Made by a program: the position numbers and the translations under genes
Notes under the pieces: model-generated
Databases searched by the model: none
What the model saw: only the letters and a program-made list of their open reading frames with translations
What the model was told of the DNA's origin: nothing
DNA from: Opitutaceae bacterium
GTDB taxonomy: Bacteria > Verrucomicrobiota > Verrucomicrobiia > Opitutales > Opitutaceae
Length of the DNA stretch: 64,000 bases
Direction of reading: 5' to 3'
NCBI GenBank assembly: GCA_041395105.1
Contig: JAWLBB010000007.1
Coordinates: 1-64,000 of the forward strand
In this document: positions 34,493 through 42,328 of the stretch, piece after piece
Layout: each line of letters opens with the position of its first letter
How positions within the stretch are numbered: the stretch's first letter is position 1

Positions 34493-35956
34493 CTATAGTT
34501 TGGGTGCCTTCTGCTGGCGGGCACTGTCGAGGAGTTCCTCCTCGTGCCGGGCGAGGGCGGCATTGGCCAGATCGGCCGTGGCCATCTTGGCCGTCCGGAT
34601 GACTTGCGGATCCTCGCAGAGTGCCGTGTAGAGCGTGTTCACACGGGGACCCCTGGTATTGACCATGGCATAGACGCTGGGGCCGACCTCGGGCTGGGGT
34701 TGGGGCAGGCCCTTGATCTGGGTCGGTGCATGCCGGTAGGTCCCGCCGTGATTCTTGATCGTGACGCCTTGGTTGAGATGCATCATGTGCGTGCTGAGCG
34801 CGGTCTCCGGAATCGGGTCGGTTTCCTGCCTCCAGAGTGCCATCAGGAATCCCTTTGTATTCGTGGAAGACGGATTGGCGCGGTAAGCGGGCTGGCCGTA
34901 TTTCTCGACCAGGGCATTGGCGACGACCTCGAAGGCAGGCGCCTGCTCCGGCATGTAGAGAAGGTCGCGTGCGATGTAGATGGCTCGCGAGTCGCTGGGT
35001 GGTCCTGTAAACGCCACCCGGATCGTCTCGTGATTTTCACTTCCGGCCTGGTGGCCCGGAGTGCCCGGGGCCCAGTCGGCGACGACCTCACTGATGAAAT
35101 CAAACATCTCCACCCCCACCATCCGGCTGTCGCGCATGATGACCGGGTTGGTGACCTCCGTGATTCGGAGTTTGGGATTGTGGTTCTGGATCGTCGAAAT
35201 GATTGCCTGCCGGGTCATCCCGAGCTGCAGGCCGACGATGTCGAATCCTTTGGAATCGGGTGAACGGCCTTCGTCGGTGGAAACAGACGCGGTCATGGTC
35301 TTGGAGTCTCCATCCGGAGCGCCACCCACGCTGGCCAGTAGCGCGACGCTGTCGGCAGTCCACCCCTCGCGGGCCCGGTCCATCGCCCGTTCGAAGTTGT
35401 CTTTGAGGTAGCCACCCTGGGCAAAGAGCCTGCCGCCTTCGAACCAGAAATAGGCCGGGAAGACCAGTCCACGGGCGTTCCACCCGTTCCGGATCAGGAT
35501 GGGCGGAATGGCCTCGCTGGCCGCGGTGATCATGGTGTTGTGGATTTCGATCGCCTCATTGTCGTAGTCGATGGCCGGCGCGGCCTTGCGTCCCGTCATG
35601 TAGGCATGGTAATCCTGCGGGTCCCGCGATTTTCCGAGGGCGGCGGTCTCCCGGGCGGAGCGGTCCGTGACCGGAACAAAGAAGCGACGGAACTCCATTC
35701 CGAGATCCTGACCCCTGAAATCGCGGTATTTGGTCTGGCAATACGGGCATTCCGAGAACTCGAACATGTAGACGACGGGGCCCTCGCCTTCGGCGGCGTA
35801 GGGAAGCGACTCGAGGATGCGGAGAAGCTCTGGAGCGTTCTCCTCGATCTCGACATAACCTTCGGCATCGACCGCGCCGGACGCAGACGGCGAACTCGCG
35901 GCGACCAGGAGGGTCGCCAGCAGGATTGCGATAGCAGAAACGGGAATGTTTTTCAT
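34493..35956 (-). CDS. Exported thioredoxin-fold protein with an extra uncharacterised C-terminal domain
   Basis: 487 residues. A signal peptide (MKNIPVSAIAILLATLLVAA, cleavage near SASGA) leads into a thioredoxin-like domain at about 55-220 with a DsbC/DsbG-style CPYC-type site: C70 and C73 in FSECPYCQTKY. Residues about 235-487 form a second domain opening with FDIVGLQLGMTRQAI, a GxxLGMT pattern seen at the head of some periplasmic repeat domains, with no recognised family. It may reduce or isomerise disulphides in the periplasm. It lies 130 bases upstream of the RND adaptor on the same strand and may share its transcript. Function of the second half is unknown. Confidence 0.75.
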   Translation of the reverse strand: MKNIPVSAIAILLATLLVAASSPSASGAVDAEGYVEIEENAPELLRILESLPYAAEGEGPVVYMFEFSECPYCQTKYRDFRGQDLGMEFRRFFVPVTDRSARETAALGKSRDPQDYHAYMTGRKAAPAIDYDNEAIEIHNTMITAASEAIPPILIRNGWNARGLVFPAYFWFEGGRLFAQGGYLKDNFERAMDRAREGWTADSVALLASVGGAPDGDSKTMTASVSTDEGRSPDSKGFDIVGLQLGMTRQAIISTIQNHNPKLRITEVTNPVIMRDSRMVGVEMFDFISEVVADWAPGTPGHQAGSENHETIRVAFTGPPSDSRAIYIARDLLYMPEQAPAFEVVANALVEKYGQPAYRANPSSTNTKGFLMALWRQETDPIPETALSTHMMHLNQGVTIKNHGGTYRHAPTQIKGLPQPQPEVGPSVYAMVNTRGPRVNTLYTALCEDPQVIRTAKMATADLANAALARHEEELLDSARQQKAPKL

Positions 35957-36474
35957 CGGCGTATCATCGAGGTGGGTTTCGGAGGTGAACAGGCGGTACA
36001 GTTGATGGAACCCGGTCGCTAGAGAGCCAATGACTGGCCATCAAGCCGGAGACTGCAGTTGCGACGAATGTCGGAGTGAAAGAATGGTGAGGGTGGAGCA
36101 TGATCGATGGACCTGCTGGAGGCAGCTTCCCTGCTCGATTGTGGTCGGTCCTGGATCGGATGCCCGAATTGGGGAGAATGATAGGAGAAAGCCTGACCAG
36201 ATCTGGTGTCTGAAAGAGATGAGCGGGCGCGTGCCATCGGAATGGTCTTTTCTCAGGTTGACTCCCGGACTCTCCTTCAGTGGCCCGAGTGTCAGAAGGG
36301 GTAGTGACACACAAGACGTTGAGAGACCAAACTCGGAGCCCCCGGAAGTCAAACCTTTGCTGCGGTTTTCAGGGCTCGGTCTGGAGCCAGGACGACCTCT
36401 GGATGACTGTTGCCCCGGATTTTTTCCGGGTGATGACCCGCCGGATCAATCCGAGGGTTTCAGGATAACCCTAG
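35957..36474. other. Intergenic region without a recognised gene
   Basis: 518 bases. Several short open frames exist on both strands but none has a domain, good codon use or a ribosome site. A small perfect hairpin CCCGGA-TTTTT-TCCGGG lies at 36414-36430, just downstream of the methyltransferase gene on the minus strand; its loop is the T-run, so it is not a canonical terminator. Nothing else is seen. Confidence 0.5.
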
Positions 36475-37281
36475 TCAAGGGGCTTTCCGGGCGACGGTGA
36501 CGAGGTTCCAGGCGAGCCACCTGATGAGGGGAATTTGCGTGAACACGCGGTCGATTCTTCGAAGTGGCATCCACCACCAGAGGGTTTCCGGGGATTCCCG
36601 GTAGATCTCCTTCCAATACCGCGTCTTTCCGGGGTTCAGTCGGTCGATGAGGAAGTATTTCAGGAAGAGCACAAGGGTGAGCAACCAGAAGAAACGGGTC
36701 TCGACGGAGTGGAATGTCTCTTTGATGAGGGCGAGGTCTTCGGTGGTCAACGGGGCCTCATCCGCGGTTCGCACATCCATGGCGAGATGCCGGTAGACGT
36801 TGATCACCGGATTGTAGGCGACCAAGTCCCAGGTGACGAAGATTCCGCCCGGAGCGAGAAGTTGGTGGCAGGTCTTGAGGAATTCCTTCCGCTGATGGAG
36901 ATGGTGGAGGGTATTGGCACAATAGATGATTTCCCAATTGCCGGGCAGTGAGTCGAATTGCTCGGCATCGGCCGCGATGGCTTCGATGGATGTTCCGAAA
37001 TTCCGGGCCAACTCCTGCCCTTTGAGGAGCATTTCCGGCGAAAGATCGGTCGCGGTGACGTGTGCTCCCTGAAGGGCGAAGTAGACCGAGCTTTCGCAGA
37101 GTCCGGCCCCGATATCGAGGATACGGCGACCCCTGAGGTCACCCAGTCGGGAGAGAATGAACTGGTTCTCGAGAGCGGTCGGGGCTTCGAAGGCTTCGCG
37201 AATGCGGATGGATTCGGTTTCGGTCTCGGCGGCCCATCGGTCGTGGAATTCCCGTTCCTTTTCGAGGCGTGAGTTGGCCAT
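36475..37281 (-). CDS. Class I SAM-dependent methyltransferase
   Basis: 268 residues. Motif I ILDIGAGLCESSVYF, an acidic motif II (VTATDLSPEML) and the post-I region ADAEQFDSLPGNWEIIYCAN identify a class I methyltransferase fold (Methyltransf_11/25). The C-terminal 80 residues have hydrophobic stretches (FFWLLTLVLFLKYFLI) suggesting association with the membrane, which is compatible with a lipid or quinone-like substrate. No neighbour helps decide. Confidence 0.83.
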   Translation of the reverse strand: MANSRLEKEREFHDRWAAETETESIRIREAFEAPTALENQFILSRLGDLRGRRILDIGAGLCESSVYFALQGAHVTATDLSPEMLLKGQELARNFGTSIEAIAADAEQFDSLPGNWEIIYCANTLHHLHQRKEFLKTCHQLLAPGGIFVTWDLVAYNPVINVYRHLAMDVRTADEAPLTTEDLALIKETFHSVETRFFWLLTLVLFLKYFLIDRLNPGKTRYWKEIYRESPETLWWWMPLRRIDRVFTQIPLIRWLAWNLVTVARKAP

Positions 37282-37656
37282 ATGGTGGTTCCGGGTCTGC
37301 AGTTGGGCCGAGTGAGTGTCGTCCTTTCGGACGCAGTGCTCTAGACGATATGCAGCGGGGAATCATCAATTTTCAAGCGGCAAAGAGATTCCCGGTTTGC
37401 CGGCTTGGAGCAAGGGTCGGCATCCTTTCAGCATCCAGAGTCGATGGCAGAGTCGTGGAACTGCCTGGTTTCCGAATCCCGAATCGATCGACAGCGTTGT
37501 ATTGGTTTGTCCATGCGAATGTTTTCTTGAATTGGTGTGAGCGCTGGTTTAGCCCATGGCGGCCTGAATGAAGCTGTCTGCCCCTCGCCTTGCATTCAGA
37601 GCGCCGGGGCGCAGGTTCCAGGGTTTTTCGTAATCCTCCAGCAAAAGGAAATCATC
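37282..37656. other. Intergenic region without a recognised gene
   Basis: 375 bases between divergent genes. Short plus-strand frames (for example from 37316) carry no domain. The last 15 bases contain AAAAGGAAATC, a good ribosome site for the lipoprotein starting at 37657. No strong dyad or promoter pair is evident. Confidence 0.5.
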
Positions 37657-38574
37657 ATGTCACTCACCCGATTCCTTACCCCTGTTGCTCTTTGCCTGTG
37701 CTTGATCGGGTGTGGTCGGACCCCTGCCAGTCAGGTTTCGGATGGCGGTTCCTCTAAGCCGCAGGTCATCGATGTGATCGCGAAGGACTATGCCTTTCAA
37801 TTGGCTGATTCGATACCTTCGGGCTGGACCACAATTCGGTTCCGGAACGAGGGCGCGGTGGTGCACTTCTTTCTCCTGAACCGGCTCCCGGATGGCGTTT
37901 CCTTTGCCGACTATGTGGAGAAAGTCGGCCCCGCCTTTGATCAATCCTTCGGTGCGGTGCAGCAGGGGAAGAGCAAAGAGGAAGCGATTGGAGTCCTGGT
38001 CGGTTTGTTGCCTGAGTGGTATGCCGGGGTCAGGCAGATGGGGGGCAGCGGGTTTGTCTCGGGCGGTGGCACCGAGGAAACCACCATGCTGCTCGGGCCG
38101 GGTTCGTATGTGCTGGAGTGCTATATCAAGACGGAGAAGGGTGAATTCCACAGCTCGTTGGGAATGGTCCGTCCTTTGACCGTCACGGATGAATCGTCGG
38201 GCGGTGAGGCGCCTGTTGCCGACGTCGATCTGACCCTGCGGAATTACGAGATCGTGGTGGATGGTGCGATCAAGCCGGGTCTGAATACCTTCGCGGTTCA
38301 TTTCGCGGAGCACCCAGAGCTAGGACTGGGCAATGACGTCCACCTGGCGCGACTTGAAGAGGGTGTTCCGATTGAAAAACTCATCGTCTGGATGGACTGG
38401 ATGGAATTGTGCGGTCTTCAAACGCCGGCTCCGGCTCGTTTCGTCGGTGGAACACAGGAAATGCCGGTCGGATCGACGGCGTTCTTCACGGCGGACCTGG
38501 AGCCGGGGCGTTATGTCCTTCTGGCGGAATCATCCGCCGCGAGGGGCATGGTGCACGAATTCCGGATTGAGTAG
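37657..38574 (+). CDS. Lipoprotein with two cupredoxin-like beta-sandwich repeats
   Basis: 305 residues from the ATG at 37657, chosen because an AGGA ribosome site precedes it and it opens a lipoprotein signal (LCLCLIGCGR, lipidated Cys near residue 18). Two related halves follow: DVIAKDYAFQLADSIPSGW...VVHFFLLNRL and LTLRNYEIVVDGAIKPGLNTF...DVHLARLEEG. Each has the pattern of a plastocyanin/EfeO-type cupredoxin (DYxFxxxxxxxxGxxxxxxxNxGxxxHxxxLxxL), including His in the first strand position, but full type-1 copper ligands (Cys-Met pair) are not seen. Likely an exported binding protein of unknown ligand. No operon partner. Confidence 0.65.
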   Translation: MSLTRFLTPVALCLCLIGCGRTPASQVSDGGSSKPQVIDVIAKDYAFQLADSIPSGWTTIRFRNEGAVVHFFLLNRLPDGVSFADYVEKVGPAFDQSFGAVQQGKSKEEAIGVLVGLLPEWYAGVRQMGGSGFVSGGGTEETTMLLGPGSYVLECYIKTEKGEFHSSLGMVRPLTVTDESSGGEAPVADVDLTLRNYEIVVDGAIKPGLNTFAVHFAEHPELGLGNDVHLARLEEGVPIEKLIVWMDWMELCGLQTPAPARFVGGTQEMPVGSTAFFTADLEPGRYVLLAESSAARGMVHEFRIE

Positions 38575-38716
38575 GTCGGAGGTGCGGAAACCGGAAAGTG
38601 CCCGGCGGGCATGAGTTCACCGAAACCCCGATAAATGGATTCGGCCGCGCAGGCCTGTCCCGGTTTTTCCTCTGTGCTCAGGGAGCACCGCTCTCCAGTT
38701 GATGTCTCCCAAGTCG

Positions 38717-39574
38717 TCAGGTATGGGCGAGGACGGGAATCTTCACGGGAATTCCGGGGGGGAGCCTTCCGCGCACAAAGAGGGTGTCTCCGGCCGGCGC
38801 CGACATGGGGGCAAACGAACCTTCGAATTGGTCGGGAACAAACTGAAGGATCGCTTCCTCCACCGCGGGCCAGCTGAATTGCCTGAAAAAGCCGGGCACC
38901 GGTATCGAAGACACCACGTCGTGTACGAGGATGCTTCGGTCCTCGATTGACGCCACAATCAAAACGTCGGTGTCTTCGTGATACCAGAGATTGTCGGCGA
39001 AGAAGGTCAGTGCGTACCACTTGGCCAACAGACGATAATCCTCGACGCCACAGGCTCCGGACAGGGAAACTCGGCGATCGAAGGACCTGAAGATGGTTTC
39101 CCGGTCTTGCGGCTTCTTCGGGTCGAGTCTCCTGAAGCTGTTTGCGGGGTAATCCCTGACCGGCATGGAGAAATGTGTCTCCAGGACCCGTTCAAATCCC
39201 AGCTTGGGATAGAAGTCCAGGACCTGGTCGTTGGCGTAGAGAAAAACGATATCGGTTGAATCGCGGTATCGGTCGAATACCTTGTTGATGAGAAGCCGGC
39301 TCAGCCCTGTTTTTCGAAATTCCGGATGGGTGGCAACCGTCCCGAGTTGAACGGCTCGGATCGTGTGGTCCCTGATCACAATGTTCGATGTCGTCGCGTT
39401 GAGAATGCTCAGGGCACGACCGTTTTCAAAGAGGCCGAACGGCACGACTTCGGGTGAAAGGAATCCGTTGTCCCGGGCCCAGGCGAGGTCCAGCCCGGGG
39501 AAGATCATGCGTTGAAGCTCGAAGAAGGGTTGAGCGAGATGCTCCTGTCGATAGAAGCCGTGATGGATTTGCAT
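38717..39574 (-). CDS. GNAT-family acetyltransferase with N-terminal GNAT core
   Basis: 285 residues. The acetyl-CoA binding segment VQLGTVATHPEFRKTGLSRL (residues about 72-95, R/QxxGxG/A in altered form) and the closing strand DFYPKLGFERV identify a GNAT fold. The C-terminal 120 residues add a second domain with no visible loop, resembling the Eis-like or sterol-carrier-type extensions found on some GNATs. Substrate unknown. It is transcribed opposite to the 2-hydroxyacid dehydrogenase that begins 130 bases away. Confidence 0.8.
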   Translation of the reverse strand: MQIHHGFYRQEHLAQPFFELQRMIFPGLDLAWARDNGFLSPEVVPFGLFENGRALSILNATTSNIVIRDHTIRAVQLGTVATHPEFRKTGLSRLLINKVFDRYRDSTDIVFLYANDQVLDFYPKLGFERVLETHFSMPVRDYPANSFRRLDPKKPQDRETIFRSFDRRVSLSGACGVEDYRLLAKWYALTFFADNLWYHEDTDVLIVASIEDRSILVHDVVSSIPVPGFFRQFSWPAVEEAILQFVPDQFEGSFAPMSAPAGDTLFVRGRLPPGIPVKIPVLAHT

Positions 39575-39704
39575 GGCCGGGCAGATTCAGGTGGCGGAAT
39601 CGTCGAAACACATGTCTGATCGACCCGGCCCGGTAGCGCAAGGGTCGTGCTCGACAATCGACTGCCATGCCCTTTCGCTCGTTCCGCTGCATCTGCCTTC
39701 ACTC

Positions 39705-40700
39705 ATGAAGATCCTGGTAACTGTTCCCAGAGATGACTACTTTGACCGTTTCTTCACTCCCGGGCTGATGGAGCGTCTCGAAGCGGCAGGCGACGTGAGC
39801 TGGAATCCGTTGTCACGGCAACTGACGGCAGAGGAATTGGCCCGTGACCTCGCGGGTAAGGAGATCTGCCTTACGGGGTGGCATGTCCCGCGACTGGACC
39901 GCGATCTTCTGCAACACGCAGACCGGCTCCGGCTGGTGGCCCATCTCGGAGGGACGGTCGCCCCGGTTGCGAGTGAATCGCTCTACGCGCGCGGCATCCG
40001 GGTCTGCAGCGGCAATTCAGTCATGGCCAAGGTCGTGGCCGAGGGGGTCCTCTGCTATATACTCGCAGGTCTGCGGAACCTGGTGCGTTTTGACCGGGCT
40101 CTCCATGAAGAACCCGGCTGGTCAAGGGATCTCGGTTTTTGTCGGTCCCTTATTGGGAAGAACCTCGGTTTTGTCGGTCTCGGCACCGTCGGACGCCACC
40201 TGTTGGAGCTTCTTCGACCTTTCGAAGTGACGGTGGGCGTATTCGATCCCTATATCGACGACGAGGCTCTTGAGGCCTGGCGGTTTGCGAAGCGGGTTGG
40301 ATTGGAGGAATGCCTTCGGTCGAGCGAGGTCGTCTCCATCCATGCCGCCCGGACTGATGAAACCCGGAACCTCCTGAACGCCGAGCGTCTGTCCCTCTTG
40401 CCCGATGGGGCGCTTCTGATCAACGCAGCGCGCGGCGCCATCATTGATGAAGTCGCGCTCGTGGCCGAACTGAATCCGGGTCGCATATCCGCGGTTCTTG
40501 ACGTCTTTGAGGAAGAGCCGCTTCCGGATGACAGCCCCTTACGGCGAATGCCCAACCTGATCATGACACCCCATCTGGCCGGCTCTCCCAGCCATGCCCT
40601 GATCACCGAAGCAATGATCAGCGATATTGAACGGCATATAAGCGGAGGCGACTTGCGAAACGAAATTCCTGTCGAGCAGTTTCGGCTCATGACACGTTGA
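39705..40700 (+). CDS. D-isomer-specific 2-hydroxyacid dehydrogenase
   Basis: 331 residues from the ATG at 39705. The Rossmann motif GFVGLGTVGRHLLELL, the catalytic Arg in NAARGAIIDE, Glu in LDVFEEEPLPDD and His in TPHLAGSPSHA follow the family's usual order. It interconverts a 2-keto acid and its D-2-hydroxy acid with NAD(P)H; in clusters of this lineage the group often acts on phosphoglycerate-like or sugar-acid-derived substrates. It carries no ACT or ASB domain, so it is not a classical SerA. No operon partner. Confidence 0.9.
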   Translation: MKILVTVPRDDYFDRFFTPGLMERLEAAGDVSWNPLSRQLTAEELARDLAGKEICLTGWHVPRLDRDLLQHADRLRLVAHLGGTVAPVASESLYARGIRVCSGNSVMAKVVAEGVLCYILAGLRNLVRFDRALHEEPGWSRDLGFCRSLIGKNLGFVGLGTVGRHLLELLRPFEVTVGVFDPYIDDEALEAWRFAKRVGLEECLRSSEVVSIHAARTDETRNLLNAERLSLLPDGALLINAARGAIIDEVALVAELNPGRISAVLDVFEEEPLPDDSPLRRMPNLIMTPHLAGSPSHALITEAMISDIERHISGGDLRNEIPVEQFRLMTR

Positions 40701-40908
40701 CCCGGGCCAGCTCCAGGTTGACGGCGGTGCCGGCCGCATTGTCATGTGCTCCGGGCAAATCGATCCAGCACATCGAGTCCTTGTGGGAGATCAACTTGAT
40801 GATCTCCTCGGGGTGGTCAGGCACCGGGCGGGAATCCCCTCGCGCATCGACTATTGGTCTCGGTTGACCTTCGACCCGCGAATTGACTATCCGGCCAGAT
40901 TCCTCCAA
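40687..40908 (-). pseudogene. Probable C-terminal remnant of an unrecognised gene
   Basis: A 73-residue frame on the minus strand opens only with TTG and overlaps the dehydrogenase stop by 14 bases. Its last 45 residues (for example SHKDSMCWIDLPGAHDNAAG then TAVNLELARVNVS) have a strongly coding-like pattern with high third-position GC, unlike the plus strand here. I do not recognise the family. It looks like the tail of a protein whose front has been lost. Confidence 0.35.
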
Positions 40909-40998
40909 GCTCAGGTGTCACCGACACTGTTTCGGGCAGGTCCTGACTCCCTTGTGACCGTATCCCTGCACAGAGCCCGGTGTTCGGGAGATGGTGAA

Positions 40999-41643
40999 AT
41001 GATCGACCTCTATTGCGAGCGAACTGGTCCCGGTCTTTGGGCCGAACCGATCAACGCCTTCACCAACCTCGCATTCCTGGTCGCCGCAGGCTTTACCACT
41101 CTGTTGGCTGCCCGGCGCGGCGCTTTGGCGTTCGACATCTGGATTCTGATCGGCCTGACGGCGGCGATTGGAGTTGGCAGTGGCCTGTTCCATACCTTTG
41201 CCACCGGCTGGGCGCAGGTCCTGGATGTCGTTCCGATCCTCCTTTTGCAGATCGCTTTCCTTTGGATCTACGGCCGTCGAATCATCGGAATGCGTCCCAG
41301 CCGGCTGTTCGGGACAGTGGTTCTCCTGCTGGCAGCGGCCTTGGCCGGTCGACAGTTCCCACACCTCATGAACGGTTCTTTGACCTATGTGCCTGCCTTC
41401 CTGCTGCTCCTCATCCTTGGCCTCTACCACTTTCGGAACGCGAGGGTCGAACGGGGCATCCTGCTGTTGGCATCCGGCGTTTCCGCGTTGTCGCTCTTCT
41501 TCCGGACGATCGACCTGGCGGTATGCCCGTACATTCCCATGGGCACCCATTTCCTCTGGCACCTGCTCAACGGCCTGCTGGTCTATCTTGTGATGAGGGG
41601 GCTGATGTTGAATCTCGCGGATAGGGGAGGGGAAGCGATATGA
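40999..41643 (+). CDS. Ceramidase-like integral membrane hydrolase (CREST superfamily)
   Basis: 214 residues from the ATG at 40999, with a GGAG ribosome site 12 bases upstream. Seven hydrophobic helices. The N-terminus YCERTGPGLWAEPINAFTNL matches alkaline ceramidase/PF05875 proteins, and the CREST-superfamily metal ligands are present in order: SGLFHT (Ser and His), LDVVPILLL (Asp) and GTHFLWHLLNGL (two His). In eukaryotes these hydrolyse ceramides in the membrane; bacterial relatives are uncharacterised and often sit alone, as here. Substrate is probably a membrane amide or ester but cannot be stated. Confidence 0.82.
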   Translation: MIDLYCERTGPGLWAEPINAFTNLAFLVAAGFTTLLAARRGALAFDIWILIGLTAAIGVGSGLFHTFATGWAQVLDVVPILLLQIAFLWIYGRRIIGMRPSRLFGTVVLLLAAALAGRQFPHLMNGSLTYVPAFLLLLILGLYHFRNARVERGILLLASGVSALSLFFRTIDLAVCPYIPMGTHFLWHLLNGLLVYLVMRGLMLNLADRGGEAI

Positions 41644-41758
41644 GATGATTCCCATCGACTGATCTGGATGCTTGCTCTTATCGTGATTTCTTCCTGCAGG
41701 CGTTCAGCAAAAGGTGGCAAAGGGCGCAGAATTCAAGCCAATGGATCGACATGATTGA

Positions 41759-42109
41759 GTCATCGAGTATGGTCGGCTCCGCGATGAAGGATCAATACCC
41801 GCTCACGGCGGTGCCGGGATGGGTCGCGACGTGCCCGAGGCCATCCGGTTTTTCGGGGGGCAGGGGAAGATCTTCAAGGTCCACCTGCGCAACGTGACAG
41901 CGCCTCTGCCCGAGGGATTTGCCGAGACTTTTCTCGACGACGGCTATATGGATATGACCCGGGTGGTCGGCGCGTTGCATGAGGTCGGGTTCGAAGGCGC
42001 CATCATCTCGGATCATCTCCCGAAGACCGCGGGCGGCCGCGCGGTGGCCGAGGCGTATTCGATTGGCTATATCCGCGGTCTGATCAACGCTACTGCGGTC
42101 AAGCACTGA
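41759..42109 (+). pseudogene. Truncated mannonate dehydratase (UxuA) C-terminus
   Basis: The open frame after the stop at 41756 reads MGRDVPEAIRFFGGQGKIFK, then VHLRNV, TFLDDGYMDM, GFEGAIISDHLP and YSIGYIRGLIN. These match the end of UxuA (D-mannonate dehydratase), whose canonical forms are VHFRD/NV, TFxDDGxxDM, RPDHVP and the final helix FAIGYMKGL. The first 250 or so residues of the enzyme, including the earlier catalytic and metal residues, are missing; the sequence before 41790 does not match. It is a gene remnant, or half of a locus disrupted by a deletion. Confidence 0.8.
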
Positions 42110-42328
42110 AAGCTGGAGGAGAGGCTGGCCCATGAGGTGTTGATGTCGCTGCATGCCCGGTCGGACTGGTCAGTGGGGCCGGAATGTCGCGACTTGAAAG
42201 GCGGGAAGGCAGGCCCAAGGTTCAGAGGGCGATCCCACATGACAGCGGGTCTTTGCCTGGTCTGGCCAAGGCATGATGTTGGTTGCCTGACCTCATTTTT
42301 TCCGATAGAACGAATCAAGATTGATCTC

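Noticed and set aside
36414..36430. CCCGGA-TTTTT-TCCGGG hairpin as a terminator of the methyltransferase gene
   Set aside because: The T-run is in the loop rather than after the stem, so it does not have terminator form on either strand.
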